NCBI GenBank assembly: GCA_012934845.2
Contig: WNNJ02001899.1
Span: 58,451-122,450 of the forward strand
DNA from: Pomphorhynchus laevis
Lineage: Eukaryota > Acanthocephala > Palaeacanthocephala > Echinorhynchida > Pomphorhynchidae
DNA: 64,000 nucleotides
Direction of reading: 5' to 3'
In this document: piece after piece, positions 45,942 through 58,975 of the stretch
How positions within the stretch are numbered: position 1 is the first letter of the stretch
Layout of the letters: every line of letters starts with the position of its first letter
Program-made: the position numbers and the translations under genes
Notes under the pieces: generated by a model
Seen by the model: only the letters and a program-made list of their open reading frames with translations
The model's database searches: none
What the model was told of the DNA's origin: nothing

Positions 45942-46690
45942 TTGATTTTTCTTTACATAAATTATGAAATTTTAAGAATTGCCATAATATTTTATCGTTA
46001 TAACGCCTATCTAACAAAAATTAAACCATCAAATAAATATAAATATATGGATAAAATTGAATTAATAAAATCCTTAAATATTTTGATAAATCAAAATTAT
46101 TTAAAAGTAGGGACATCTATATTTAGACAAGTAAAAGGTGTTCCAATGGGTGGTAATAGTAGCCCAATTATAGCTGACTTGTTTTTAAGCTTTATAGAAT
46201 ATGAATTTGTTCATAACTGTGTAAAAACTAAATCTAAACAATATAAATATATGAAATATATGTTTCGATACATTGATGATATATGTGTATTTAATTCTAA
46301 TAATTTTTATTCAATTAGTGAGCACATTTATCCAGAAAGCCTTATTCTTAACAAAACCAATATTAATGATAAAGGTGTATATCTAGATATGAACATTAAA
46401 TTATTTAAAAGTAGGGACATCTATATTTAGAAAAGTAAAAGGTGTTCCAATGGGTGGTAATAGTAGCCCAATTATAGCTGACTGATTTTTGAACTTAATA
46501 GAATATGAATTTGTTATAACTCTGTAAAAATATATCTAAATTATATAATGATATGAAATATACGTTTCGATATATTGATAGTAAATGTGTATTTAATTCT
46601 AGCAATTTTTATTCAATAAGCGAACAAATTTATCCAGGTAGCCTTATTCTTAATAAAGCTGATATTAATGATTAAAAAAGTATTTATCTA
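45942..46690 (+). mobile_element. Penelope-like element P1, best RT copy plus tandem partial copy
   Basis: The frame 45942-46430 (162 codons) contains KVGTSIFRQVKGVPMGGNSS, PIIADLFLSFIEYEFVHNC and YMFRYIDDIC. It is the uninterrupted sibling of the 17.2 kb copy. At 46400 the sequence restarts with TAAAAGTAGGGACATCTATA, so a second, more decayed partial copy follows in tandem (to about 46690). Confidence 0.8.
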
Positions 46691-46811
46691 GATATGAACA
46701 TTGAAAACGTTTAAAAAGATAAAATATTTTTTAAAAATAATTTTTTATTTAAACGATAATTTTTATCGTTTAAAAATTTTGTTCTCAAAAAAATTTTTAA
46801 CAGCTTAAACA

Positions 46812-46850
46812 CATAATGAGCCACTGGTGAAGCCGTAACGCGGCGAAATC
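46812..46850 (+). ncRNA. Hammerhead-like remnant
   Basis: CTGGTGA-A-GCCG(TAACG)CGGC-GAAA-TC. Stem II and GAAA are right, but the essential A6 of CUGAUGA is G, and stems I and III are not evident. It is probably a dead Penelope hammerhead. Confidence 0.3.
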
Positions 46851-47079
46851 TTTGGCAATATATAATAACTAACTCAGCCTCTGATCTTATTAACTTTTGC
46901 ATCTTAACAACATGAATCTGAGATATAAGCGGACATTTTATTCTAATATAAATATAATTATGCTAATTTTCAATCATGACGATTTTTTTCTTTTTCTTAT
47001 TACACCGAAGAAAAGTATTAAGTCTTTATTCAATTTAATCTACAAAATAATAACAGATAAGTTAAACAAAAGGTTTTGT

Positions 47080-49310
47080 TTATCACGACATTTTCCTCAC
47101 CACAAAATTTTCGAGGTTGGCGGGCTTTCGACGGTTCTTCTGAAGACGGTGTGCCAGCGGTTCAGATACTGGTCTGTATGAACGAGTGAAGATTCTTGTG
47201 CCAAGATTTTCCTGACTGTTGTTATTATTCATTCCATGTTTATCTTCATGTCGTTCTTTGTTCGAATTATCTTCTATGTTTTGATCAGTCTTGTTTGTAT
47301 ATTTAGTATCGTCGTATCGTCGTAAATTAATAAAATTGTTATTGTTAAAGTTCAAGAAAGGTTTATTAGTCGTGGGCGTTGTTTTGGTTGGACAATGATT
47401 GATTTCAGAGATTAGTTTGTCGATTGGTTGTAATAAATAATAATCACCATTTTCTTTCAAAGAATCTTAAATGTTGTCGTCCTGTTTAGGATATGGAGAC
47501 AGATATCGTGTTGATATAAATGTTCCTTTACAATTTTTAACCTTAATTCGAGCGTAATTAAGATTAGAATACATAAGTTCTGATTGTTCAACAGGGCAGT
47601 CATATTTGCTCGACTTTATGAAACGTTTCAGCAAAACTGGTCCTGGCTCTGTAAGCCACTTAGGTAGATCATGTCCATTCACAGATCGACGATTAAAGCT
47701 AAACATCTGATTGTGCGGAGTGTCATTAGTCGACGTACATAATAGTGAGCAAATTGCATTAAGACTTGTTATGATTTGGTAGATTAACTCGAATAAAGCC
47801 TTAATACTTTTCTTCGGTACAATTTATTCGAGTTAATTGTGTGTTTAAGCTGTTAAAATTTTTTGTTCATTTAGGGTGATGTTATATCGTTTGGTTACGT
47901 CAAGAAAACGATTAAAGTTGTGTTGGTGGTGATTTCCATCTCGTCCACCAATAACCAAGTCATTGAGGTACGCGTACGTGTCAGTGAGCTATTCTTTACT
48001 GATAATGTCTGATTTGACACGCTTAAAAACTGCGACTGCGTTTGTTAGCCCGAACGATAAACGTTTAAAGTGATACAGGCGGCCACTTTCCTCGAAAGCG
48101 GTATAGTGTCGTTCTTCGTCTCGTATAGCAATCTAATGGTATGCAAATTTTAGATCCAAAGTGCTATAAATGGAATACGGGGTCAATTTGCCGCTTAAAT
48201 CATCGATTCTGGGAATCGGGAACGCGTCCAGATGTGTGAATTTGTTGATTGTCTGAGAATAATCAACAACCATTCTCTTATTGTTGTTATTATTAGCTAT
48301 GACTAATTGAGCACGCCAAGTAGACTGGCTAGGTTCAATTATATCATCGATCAGAAGTTGCCATACTTGGCCGTCGATGAATGTTTCGTCAAGGTGATTG
48401 CGTCTAACAGACTTTGTTGCAATTAAGTGTATACTTTCATCGAGATACTTGGACAGTTGTACCGGTTCAACATTCACAGATTCTGTAGATCCGATCGTGA
48501 AACAAAATCGCTTCCCATTAACTTTCATAAGCAATGATGAATATAGACGCAGAAAGGGACGGCCAAGGATGATATCTGAACATAACGACGGTAAAACGTA
48601 CAATTTGACACTATCATAGTGATCCGAATCTATGCGGATAGACACGATGACGAAACAGTTCACTTTAGTTGAAAACAAGGTATCCGCCATTGACACTTTT
48701 AGACTAGTTGGCTGAGGTATCAATTTACATCTCACTAGGGCCTCAGGACCGATAAGATTTAATGCACTCACAGTATCAATAAGAGCCTTCGATGAGTGAC
48801 CATTTACGACTGCATTAGTTATTGGAATTTTGGTTGATGCGTCGATGAAAGACACCAATGTACCTCCCAGTACCGAATGTACGCCATAAAGGATTTTCTA
48901 CGCTATTTGCAAACTTTAGCAAAGTGTCCCATTTTACCACATTCTCGACAGGTGGCACTTCTAGCTGGACAATGATCACGACGATGTTCCTTATCACCAC
49001 AAAAATAGCAACGTCGTTTTGTCAATGCATTACATGTTGTATATTCAGAAGATGTGTTATTATCTGCATTACAAGTTTCATTAATAACGATCGATTCGGG
49101 ATGATCGTGTTGTTCTGTTCGTGACTGTTTAAAATGATTTGCTTGGTTTTGAGCATTCTCCAGGGTTCGAGCTAAATCACATGCCTGTGTTTTATCAGTA
49201 ATAGACGCTTCTAACAGTCGTTGTTGTATTATAGCAGAATAAATTCCAGCGTGTCTCATAGAATGCAAGTTCACTCTTACCGTGATATTATATAAATATA
49301 ATATCATTAT
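47080..49310 (-). mobile_element. Ty3/Gypsy LTR retrotransposon fossil, second copy
   Basis: Minus-strand order: Gag end with two zinc knuckles (49307-48903), aspartic protease and start of RT (48858-48133), RT remainder (to about 47880) and integrase C-terminal part (47706-47083). It is related to, but clearly diverged from, the element at 37.7-41.2 kb. It is broken, with several breaks. Its LTRs were not found. Confidence 0.8.
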
Positions 49311-49960
49311 CAGCTACGCTAATGATATTGACAGAAAGATAAATATGTAAAAAGTATAAAAATTAGCGTTAAAACTGCTTTGATATAAACAATTGAGTTA
49401 TTTTATTTTAATAAAATAAGAGATAGCCTTGAAGTAAATCCGCAGAATCTTTAAGTTAAAGAAGTGTTTAATATTTTTTGGTTCCTAAGTCAGTTATAAC
49501 GATATTGTCAGACAGATGCAACGTCGTTGGAAGTCGTGTGCCTGTTTCGCTTATTCATCATTTGACTATCTAATGAATTAATAACTCCATGATCCTTCAT
49601 ACTCAGATTCAATCATAGGAAACGTTGTTAGCAAAATGAGTGTAAGTTCAACATTTTGACAGCTGCTGAAATCATCTTTAGAAGGGATATCTTTTTATGA
49701 AGAAATACAGATATATCTAAATATAGAAAAACGGAGAGTAGTTTCAAATAAGAATCAATATTCGTTTCCATTACTAAATCAGAGCACAAAAATTAAAAAT
49801 ATATGGAAAAGTTAACTTTTAGAAAAATGAACGTATGGAAAAGTCAATGTTTAGAAAAATTCCATTTCCATTTTTATAGTAGCTGTATGTTCCACTTCTT
49901 ATATTCTAAGTGGAATATAATTTGATTTTTCAGAAAGAAATGGTACAACGAAATATAAAA
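49311..49960. other. AT-rich intergenic DNA
   Basis: No gene or repeat recognised between the Ty3 fossil and the transporter 3' end. Confidence 0.5.
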
Positions 49961-49964
49961 AACT

Positions 49965-49970
49965 TTTATT
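49965..49970 (-). promoter_or_regulatory. Candidate polyadenylation signal of the transporter gene
   Basis: AATAAA on the minus strand about 120 bases after the stop codon. Confidence 0.45.
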
Positions 49971-50088
49971 AAAACCATCACATAACAATACAAGAAATTA
50001 GCAGCAATAAAAGTTAACAATAAAACAATTTAACTGATCATGAGCTGTAAAATTTATCAAGGCTTTAATGTAGTACAAAAATCCGAGG

Positions 50089-51276
50089 TTACCTTTGTGT
50101 CTGGAGATTTGCTATTTTATGAAATGCACAAAATTCATTAGCTTCTGTAGATTGAACTGTTGTAATTGAACTACTGTGATGATTTTGTTGTTTCATTTTA
50201 AAAACGGAAATTGTAATTATCGAGCATACTATTAGTGTAGCACCAATATAAGTCATGCGTGTAGGTTGTACATTAAAGAATGAAAACTGGTAGATAAAAG
50301 AGAAAACAATATCCATTGAACGGATAACTGAAATGAGTCCTGTGTGTTCACGATGCAGTGCTTTTACCATTAATCCGTGGCCAAATAACGCAGCAGAACC
50401 AGAGATCGCGGCGAATCCGAAATCGGCCGGTCTAAGTACCGGTAGTGTTGACTTCGCGACTCTGTATATTACACAAATAGGTATGCTTAGAAGGCTGGAG
50501 TAGGTGCTTAGATTGAGCAAAATCACACTTGCCGGTATACCCCCGCATGATAACTTTCTAGTTAAACAATATGCAAGTGCCTCACATATTGAGGTGACGA
50601 AAGCGAGTGTAACACCGGCTGCGGTTGACTTATGTGTCCTTGTAAGATTATAATTGTACTGTGGAGGTGTTGCCGTTTCGTTGAAGTATAAACTGTTGTT
50701 TTGGAAAAGGGATAAATTCGGTGCACTGTGATTTATTGCTTTCAATGATGGCATTATTTCTTTCTCAAATTTATCAAATATTTGAAATGGATTAGCAATG
50801 CATGCAATACCAAACATGCAAATGATAATAATTATAATCTGCAGTGTTGATACACGCTCTTTTAGCAATTGGGTTGCGAACAATGGCGTAATAGCAACCG
50901 AGCAGTATTTAACAGCAGTTGCATCAGGTAAGGGCACAAGCAGTATGGCGGAATATAACGCAACTGAGCCAACAGTTAAACATACAGCCCTTGTAAATAG
51001 TAACTTTCTAAAGCCTTTATAATTAAATAGCTTGTATCTTTTACAAGACACGAATGGGAATACAAGACCACTCATAATACAGGATCGTAGGAAGCTTATC
51101 TCAGGACCACCTAGCTGCTTAACTTTTTTGCCGGCAAGCATCGACAATGAAAGACAAAACGAAGCACATATTGCATAGATCACTCCGATGTGTCGTTTGA
51201 AAATGTTGCCTTCTTTCTTTTTCTTCTGCGGTCGCATTTTGTCGATCATAACTTCATCATTTTCCGATCTAGCCAT
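50089..51276 (-). CDS. EamA/DMT-family membrane transporter, SLC35G-like
   Basis: An uninterrupted 395-codon frame. After a basic cytosolic head (KMRPQKKKKEG) come about ten hydrophobic segments in two EamA halves. The first half is GVIYAICASFCLSLSMLAGK with a conserved FLRS motif, then LYSAILLVPLPDATAVKYCS and TPLFATQLLKERVS. The second half is AAGVTLAFVTSICEALAYCL, then SGSAALFGHGLMVKALHREH and IGATLIVCSIITISVF. PLPDA-A and the LLKE motif at the end of TM4 are typical of SLC35G/TMEM20 proteins. The loop between the halves (residues about 180-215) has five N-glycosylation sequons (NHS, NLS, NNS, NET, NLT), so it probably faces the lumen or outside. The substrate is unknown for this group. 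The gene lacks introns, as some SLC35G genes do. The first Met (51276) precedes the basic head and is the likely start. It looks intact and functional. Confidence 0.9.
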   Translation of the reverse strand: MARSENDEVMIDKMRPQKKKKEGNIFKRHIGVIYAICASFCLSLSMLAGKKVKQLGGPEISFLRSCIMSGLVFPFVSCKRYKLFNYKGFRKLLFTRAVCLTVGSVALYSAILLVPLPDATAVKYCSVAITPLFATQLLKERVSTLQIIIIIICMFGIACIANPFQIFDKFEKEIMPSLKAINHSAPNLSLFQNNSLYFNETATPPQYNYNLTRTHKSTAAGVTLAFVTSICEALAYCLTRKLSCGGIPASVILLNLSTYSSLLSIPICVIYRVAKSTLPVLRPADFGFAAISGSAALFGHGLMVKALHREHTGLISVIRSMDIVFSFIYQFSFFNVQPTRMTYIGATLIVCSIITISVFKMKQQNHHSSSITTVQSTEANEFCAFHKIANLQTQR

Positions 51277-52730
51277 CAGATTAATCTATTCTACCGAGTT
51301 TGTATAACGTAGTTAAAAAAGCAAGCAACCAAGAAATTTTAGTTGTGATACAAATTCATACATTCGTACATTTTCCGTCAATGCTGCTTGTTTTCGAATA
51401 ATGCTCTACATCACTTTGTTTTACTCATCCATCGTTTCCGTAAGTAGTTGGAGTTTAGCTTTGCCATTGCTCAAACAGTTAGCAAGTTTTATGTCGCGTT
51501 CTTGTTTTAATGTTTTTGTAACTGAGTATTCAGAGAGGCAACAAAAAGAAAAACTAAAATTTACAAAATTTGCTGTTGCTTACCATTGAATACACAGAAG
51601 AAAACTAAAGTTACTTTTTACTCTGCGATCTTTACATTTTCACTTAAGAGTGGACATTAGATTTAAGTTAAATTTAATAGGAAAACCTTAAAATAAGTCT
51701 GAAGGAAAAAGGGAAAGTTCATAAGGGAAAACTAATTGCCAGACTAAAAAATTAAGTTGGGAAAACTTAAATTTTTTAGTTGGGAAAACTAAAAAATTTA
51801 AGTTTTAATTTTTAATAAAAAAATGTTTTATAATTATCGCTGATAAACGACTAAAAATTAGACGAATTATTTAGTTTCACTTAAGGAACTAGTTCAGAAA
51901 CAGAAACTAGCTATCTTATCGCATGATTTCCACACCTTCGTTCTGTTCGAAGCACTCAACCTATTCCGAAACATCGTTCATCAAATTCGACGTAAACGTT
52001 CACTGTCCGTCTTCTAAAGGACGCACGATTCCAAACTCCATACCGCAGTTAAGGTCATCGCAGATAAGACATTCAGTGTAAACGTTTGGAAAACAAGTCA
52101 TTTCAGTAAAGAGGCAACAAACTGTGGATGATGATAGGCAATAAAGTAATAGTATCAGAATCATTCATCATCTATATATTTTATTATATAAAATATATAT
52201 CATTATTTCATTATTATATATTTCATTAATAATTTCCTCTAAATACGATGAATCCATTATCTAAATGATAATCTATATCTGCGTCTTCTGCATTACTTTC
52301 TTATTTGTGTTGTGTCTTCGTCTTATTTATCGTATTCGACTTCTTAATCGTCTACGACATTTCCATAATCTTTATCGTTTTACATTCAACATTTACTTAT
52401 TAAGGCATCTTCATCGCCAAATCAACTCCCCGTAATAGTAAGTGGGCTACGTGCTTGTTTGATGATATCAAGATCATTATATTCACTATCAGAGGACGGT
52501 TCACATTCATAATCAAAGTAGGGATAAGTCGAATACAATTTACTAACTCTGATTCAATTTCTTTAAATTGTTTATCCTATATTTGTTCCAATCAACCACA
52601 AACACAATCTGAACAGAACCAGCCAATCAATATGGACAACTTTGTTAAAGTTTAAGTTAAGAAGCAATACTGCAAGGCAAAATACCCTAATATGTGCTTT
52701 TATATAAATAAAGATTTTGTAAAATAAAAC
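51277..52730. other. Intergenic DNA upstream of the transporter
   Basis: It should contain the transporter promoter, but no clear TATA or initiator stands out. Short frames (51401-51589, 52455-52655) have no recognised motif. AT-rich throughout. Confidence 0.5.
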
Positions 52731-52734
52731 AAAA

Positions 52735-55700
52735 ACCGTCAGAAAAACAGAAAATCATAAAAATTTTATAAGTTACATATAATTCTTCACATCATAATCT
52801 CTTAACCATATACTTCTGTCTTCTTATACACCTTCACGGCCTCAGGTCTAGAAAGATCTGAATTCCACGGCTGCACCAGCGCGCCGCTTTCTGACTGAAC
52901 CATTCTGGGTCTCTCACCCCTAAGAGTCAGTCGAGGCGGACTATGGTATGTAATCGCGAGATAAAAAGTTGAGAAATCTTAGTCTTTGCTCTGAGGGGAC
53001 GTCCTCTAGAGAAGAAGACTAATCTCGAGATAGCCCAAGTACCCCAAAGGCGCACTTGGTTTTTCCCATTCAATGACAGATGCTGAACCTCTTTCAGGGC
53101 GAACCTATCTCTCTTCAGAATACATTTAAGTCTATCCAGGTCAGTTTTCGCCAATTAGTTCACCGTAACGGTGAACTCCAGATATTTTACTCGACTCGTG
53201 AAGGGGAGTGGTTGAGGATGCAAAATGGAGGAGAGTGCAGAGAGCGCTAGTCTCTTAAGTTTCTTTCTTGTTGCTGGGGCGCCATTAAAGACTACCACCT
53301 GCGATTTGCCAGAGTTTAGAATAAGATTGGATGAGGATAACTGATCGTTTAATCTTAAAAAGAATTGGCTGATGTCCAAGACTACATCTTTGCACCTGAA
53401 TCTATAAAATATGGCTGTGGTATCATCAGCATATACCACAAGATGTTGATCGTGTTTGGAAGCCTTGAAGAGAACAATGGAGCTAGCAAGATATAAGATA
53501 GGAGAAAGTTGGAACCTTGAGGCACACCTGCAATATGGTAGAACTGACGTACATCTATGTTGTCTTCATAGTAGAACTGCTTGATTTACAGCAATATGTC
53601 CACTGTTAACAATTCTCGCAGGCAGCCTGAGGAACCTGAAAGAGGAGATAACGAATAGAATGGAGATGCAATGAAATGCAGGCGAAAAGTCAAGAAAAAC
53701 AGTCACAGCAAGCTGATGACTGTTATCCTGACAAAACTGATGAACTTCACCAATTGTTGAATGGACATAGTGCCCTTTGACAAACCCATGAACATTCGGT
53801 GGGATTAAGTTACTCCTACTTAAATAGTCGCGGATTCTACGCGTAAGCGCTTTTTTATAGATTGATATGAGGGAATTTTGAATCAAAATGAGCCGCGGGT
53901 CTTTGCGACATGAAACCGGTTTTTTCTTTGATAAAAATATACGTCAACTACAATTGATGCCGGTCACATCGGATTCTGAGGCTAAGATCATTAAGACGGC
54001 TAAGAACATTAAGACCATTAACCCAGCGTATCTTCAGTCAGAAGAGCCGCATACCCCTTAAGATTGAGGTAAATGACAGCCTGACCCCAGTCCCCCCACT
54101 TATGGCATCTTTTACAGTGTGTCTAGGTTAGATTGTCAGTATCAATAGTTGTAAAAATCAGGTTGTCTCAAAAAAGGGCGTTTTGTCGGATTGGGACTGT
54201 AAATGCGACCTCTGTAGGAAGTCAAAATGATCCCAGTAGCTTGCGAAGATATGTAACAATTAAATTCGGTTAAACTCTCATTCCCTATCATGGGGAAGAG
54301 TCAGCTAGCTGCCTCAATGAAGGCAACTCTGATACGATAAAGTGAAATCTCTTACTAAGCAGCGTATATTCCTCCAGCTGCCAGCGTATTAGGTCATGAG
54401 AGGTGGTCATCTGTTGGCGAGATTGCTCAGTGCATATGGGTTTTAACAACCACCTCATATGAAACAGTAATATGTCGAGGAGTTAATTTGTTGTAGAGTA
54501 ATGAAAGGTGGAGGTTTATGTATAGGATAAACCTCCACCAAGTACAGTGGTGGAGTTTTAGTGGTGGTTTATGTATAAGATAGTCGTTCCTTGATCTTAG
54601 AAGTGCTGCAATAATCTAACGACCAGTTCTGTCGTTAAAGTCACCAAGTACAATGTTATTGCCGCTACCTATATACAATCCAGGAGGTTACGATTCTTGT
54701 GAATTTCTACTGGCCATATATAGACATTGGCTATGCTGATACGTTTACCGTTCTTACAAGGTGAAATCGCTAGACAAGATAGGGCTGAACAAGAATAGTT
54801 TAGTAAGAGGGATGATCTTAAGGAGCTCTTCACTAGGGTTAAAAAAACCTTGAGATGAAGATGAGTGAGGAGGGGTTTTATATGGAGTAAAGTGGGGAGT
54901 GATGTGCTTTGGGATAAATCGAGTAATTTCCTGGGGGTGCGGATAGATAGCTATCCTAAAGGACTATAACATCAGCATCTCTACCAGATAGAAGGCAAAG
55001 AGCGGAATCACCTCTTGAGTTCCACTGAAGAATGATCTTCGAAAACGGTTCATGATTACTTTCCAATGCGATGGTAAGCCGAATGGGAAATCCCTCCCCC
55101 TAGTTCGAACCAGAGGCGAGAAGGCTGCCTTTCCTGCTGGTTATCCTCAGTAGAAGAAGTCATTTGCTCACAAGCATTCTCTTCATTTCCCGTTGTGACC
55201 GCCAGTTCCCAATTCTTCCCTTTCTTGGATAGCTTCATGGAGGAAGGATTGTGAGTAGAGGGTCCCTTATTCTTTAAATCATGAACTGTTGTGGTCGGAA
55301 TTTGTGTCACACCACGCATGGAATTAATCAGGTTGATGATCAGATTTTCTGTTTTTAAGATGTCGCCTGACTCTTAGCATCTATCAGACAGATAATGCCG
55401 TGGTCGAAAGGTTTATTGCAAACTTCCAAGAAGCTAGAAGACTTGTTTTGGGGAAGCGATAACGATTTTGATAGTTTTTGAAAGAACTACACTTCCTGGA
55501 CCAAGCTGGACGATCGCCTAAACAGTTGGAACATTGCGGGGGTTATTTGCAATTTCCCAATTATATGAAGACAGTCAGAAGAGCCGCAGAACCCTTAAGA
55601 TTGAGGTAAATAACATCCTGACCCCAGTTCCCCCACTTATGGCAGCTTTTACATTAGGTGTAGGTTAGGCTGTAAGTACCAATAGTTGAAAAAATCAGGT
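52735..55700 (-). mobile_element. Jockey/I-like LINE, copy B, decayed
   Basis: Same family as 2300-5780. Minus-strand RT pieces are 53886-53566 (FCQDNSHQLAVTVFLDFSPA), 53439-53155 (MVYADDTTAIF...KYLEFTVTVN) and 53154-52927 (RLWGTWAISRLVFFSRGRP). The endonuclease region lies at about 54300-54800, and the ORF1 C-terminal end at 55319-55056. Several frame breaks are present. The 3' UTR with CACGGCCTCAGGTC matches copy A. Confidence 0.85.
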
Positions 55701-55739
55701 TGTCTTAAAAAGGGTTACAGGCAGATTTTGATAAACAGT

Positions 55740-56700
55740 CGGCTACATCAACTACGATGGAACAAAATGCAATCGGCAAGGGGGAGACGTTCTTTCCTTT
55801 GATAAAGCACAGAAAAATAAGAAACAAAAATCAGTTGGCAGAAATGGTAAAAACGTTGTCGGAGCATCAAAGAGAGCTACTGCAAGCGATTTTCAAGCAA
55901 AAATGGATGATTTTTCAAGTAAACTAGACAATGTGGAAGGTATATCAATCGTTTCTTCATCTGTTCCTGTCTAGAATGTCAGTACAGTTTCTTCTGTTGA
56001 TTTTCTGAGTGCGAATATACTTCCCCCAATCCCTAAATAAAAAATCTCGCTATTATTAAATTATCCCAACCACAAGTAAGTCACAATCTATTCAAGATTT
56101 TTTTAAGAAAATTCACCGATAAAGAATTCTAATAGAATTCTTTACAACTCTGTAAGGATGTATGATTCAGAGATCAAAATCTTCTTTTCAACTCCGGACT
56201 TACTAAATCAATATGCTACCTATTTTAATGAGAACTTAAGTGAACAAATTAAACCAATCATGGCATCTGTCAAAATAACGAACCTCCCGACTCATCTTGA
56301 GGAGAATGACATTTCTGACCTTAAATCTCAATTAAAGATTTCTGCCTTCCGTCTTCTCATCGGTAAGAGTGGTTTTTCACTCCCCCCCATTGGATTCGAC
56401 TCAGCTCCTGTGGAGCGGGCTGAGCTACTTTCCTGCTCTAACTGCAACCCCTTTTTTAAATACAATTTGAAATTCGAAATCCTGTTCTCTGAGAACTACA
56501 CTTATCCGCACTGCAACCAGTTCCACGGTTGTGGACACTGGTCCTACAACTGCTCCAGGGAAAAGACACGCGGAGTGTGTCGCACATCGTGCCAATGCCT
56601 ATAATCGGGGAGAGATGTTCCTCTCCTTCCCAGTGCTCAAATTGGGGTGAACCCACCCTGCGTGGTCCCGCAAGTGCTTACACTTTAGAGCTTCTCATCT
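55740..56700 (+). mobile_element. LINE ORF1 fragment in opposite orientation
   Basis: About 55756 starts MEQNAIGKGETFFPLIKHRK, followed by broken sequence. The frame 56158-56604 (148 codons) has an RNA-binding-like part (MASVKITNLPTHLEENDISD) and zinc knuckles (CSNCNPFF, YPHCNQFHGCGHWSYNC). It resembles ORF1 of the minus-strand LINE next to it. Two ORF1 regions therefore face each other at about 55.7 kb, one on each strand. Confidence 0.6.
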
Positions 56701-57424
56701 ATTAACAAAGAAGTTGAGACAAGCCTGTATAATTTTCCGTTTTCTATTGCAAATATTACTTGTCGTGGAAGTTACTCAATTGAATTGAATTCATACAATT
56801 TAAGCAGGAGTGAATTGCCTTTATTCCGAAAGATTAATCATTTTCAAAGTACTCAAGATCTTAGCAAGAAAATTGACAATGGCATTATCAACAACAAAAT
56901 GTCAGTAAACTACCAATAATGAAGAGGACGATAAGAAGATGATAAATAAAAAGAAGAATTCTTTATTTTTCTTTTTTAAACTGAACTTATTTATCCTGTA
57001 TATTTTATATTTTTTAAGAAAGTCTATTATTATTAAAAATGAAAAAATGTGCAGTGCAAAAGTAATTATCGGTGGATCAAAGCGCTCAACAGAAGCAATT
57101 ATTCCTGCTACAGATAAAGAGATAAGTGGTTCTTCTCAGGTTTTATTATCGAGCACGAAGGGAGAACCACATTCTATGCTAAAATTGGTAAACCTTGTGA
57201 TAGTTAAACTTCTACAACCTTTCGAAAGATAAAACATTTTTAATAAGTTCCTGACAGAGTTCACTGTTTCTTCCAAAAATATGATTTTATTCAGATCAAT
57301 AAGATATTTTGCAATATGATGCCTTCTAAAGCATAATGGGATATTGAATAAAATTGTCGGTATATAAACACAAAAGGACCATGTGGAAATCTTTCTAGCT
57401 AGATGATGGCACTTGGTCTCATTT
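56701..57424. other. DNA without a recognised gene
   Basis: One open frame (56939-57232) has no family resemblance. I see no repeat here before the S2 satellite begins. Confidence 0.4.
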
Positions 57425-57461
57425 CAAAAGTCGGAAACGCGTTTATTCACAATGTCACACA

Positions 57462-57552
57462 GGCAACCGAAACCACCAGTGTGTACCTCATTCTACTGAT
57501 GAGTGTTGCCAGGTACTCATCATTTCAATGCTGAAGTGGTCGTCTAGAAGTG
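57462..57552 (+). ncRNA. Order-permuted hammerhead-like element, S2 (57.5 kb)
   Basis: All parts are present with GAAA, CTGATGA and GTC. The stem III 5' strand has drifted (ACCACCA), leaving a mismatch. Confidence 0.5.
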
Positions 57553-57841
57553 ACATGGTGACTGAAAGTCGTGAATCGAAGTCCAGTCTATCAAGCAACA
57601 CCATTTAGTATAAATGCCGTATTTCGTAAGAAATCCTGGACCGTTGTTTACTCAGCGCATCTGTGCACTACTATTATACCGGCCGTATCCATTTAGGATC
57701 CAACGAGTGCAGCGACAATTCAGCAACAACATCTGCCCAGTGTTTAAGGATGGTCCGCAGAGCAATTCGATCTGGTAAAGTGCGTAAGCCTCAGTCAATT
57801 AAGCAAAGTGTCGGAAACGCCTTTATTCACAATGTCACACA

Positions 57842-57932
57842 GGCAACCGAGACGACCAGTGTGTACCTCATTCTACTGATGAGTGTTGTCGGGTACTCAT
57901 CATTTCGATGCTGAAGTGGTCGTCTAGAAGTG
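57842..57932 (+). ncRNA. Order-permuted hammerhead-like element, S2 (57.9 kb), core mutated
   Basis: CCGAGAC replaces CCGAAAC, so the GAAA core is lost. The stems are intact. Confidence 0.45.
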
Positions 57933-58219
57933 ACATAGTAACTGAAAGTCGTGAATCGAAGTCCAGTCTATCAAGCAACACCATTTAGTATAAATGCTGT
58001 ATTTTGTAAGAAATCCTGGACCGTTGTTTACTCAGCAAATCCGTGCACTACTATTACACGTTCCGTATCCATTTAGGATCCAACGAGTGCAGCGGCAATT
58101 CAGCAACAACCTCTGCCTAGTGTTTAAAGCTGGTCCGCACAGCAATTCAATCTGGTTAAGAGCGTAAGCCTCAGACAATTAAGCAGTGTCGGAAACGCCT
58201 TTATTCACAATGTCACACA

Positions 58220-58310
58220 GGCAACTGAAACAACCAGTGTGTACCTCATTCTACTGATGAGTGATGCAGGGTACTCATCATTTCGATGCTGAAGTGGTCG
58301 TCTAGTAGTA
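58220..58310 (+). ncRNA. Order-permuted hammerhead-like element, S2 (58.2 kb), decayed
   Basis: CTGATGA and GAAA remain, but stem II (GTGATGC) and stem I (TAGTAGTA) no longer pair well. Confidence 0.4.
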
Positions 58311-58596
58311 ACATGGTGACTGAGAGTCGTGAATCGAAATCCAGTCCATCAAGCAACACCATTTAGAATAAATGACGTATTTCGAAAGAAATCCTTGACC
58401 TTGTTTACTCAGCACATCCGTGCAGTACTATTATACCTGCCGTATCTATTTAGGATCCAACGGGTGCAGCGACAATTCAGCAACAACCTCTGTCTAGTGT
58501 TTAAGGATGGTACGCAGCAATTCGATCTGGTTCAGAGCTTAAGCCACAGACAATTAAGCAAAGTGTCGGAAATACCTTTATTCACAATGTCACACA

Positions 58597-58687
58597 GGCA
58601 ACCGAGACGACCAGTGTGTACCTCATTCTACTGATGAGTGTTGCCGGGTACTCATCATTTCGATGCTGAAGTGGTCGTCTAGAAGTG
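58597..58687 (+). ncRNA. Order-permuted hammerhead-like element, S2 (58.6 kb), core mutated
   Basis: GAGA in place of GAAA; stems I, II and III otherwise match the reference. Confidence 0.45.
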
Positions 58688-58975
58688 ACATGGTGACTGA
58701 AAGTCGTGAATCGAAGTGCAGTCTATCAAGCAATACCATTTAGTATAAATGCCGTATTTCGTAAGAAATCCTGGACCGTTGTTTACTCAGCGCATCTGTG
58801 CACTACTATTATACCGGCCGTATCCATTTAGGATCCAACGAGTGCAGCCACAATTCAGCAACAACCTACGCCTAGTGTTTAAGAATGGCCCGCAGAGCAA
58901 TTCGATCTGGTAAAGTGCGTAAGCCTCAGTCAATTAAGCCAAGTGTCGAAAACGCCTTTATTCACAATGTCACAC

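Noticed and set aside
57480-57560. Classical-order hammerhead within one S2 unit using the next GAA downstream of CUGAUGA
   Set aside because: No stem II or stem III pairs form in that reading; the GAAAC upstream gives perfect stems with the same unit, so the permuted order is the better reading.
57663-58634. Protein genes inside the S2 satellite
   Set aside because: The frames repeat with the satellite period, change between copies and occur on both strands; they are read-through of a ribozyme repeat.
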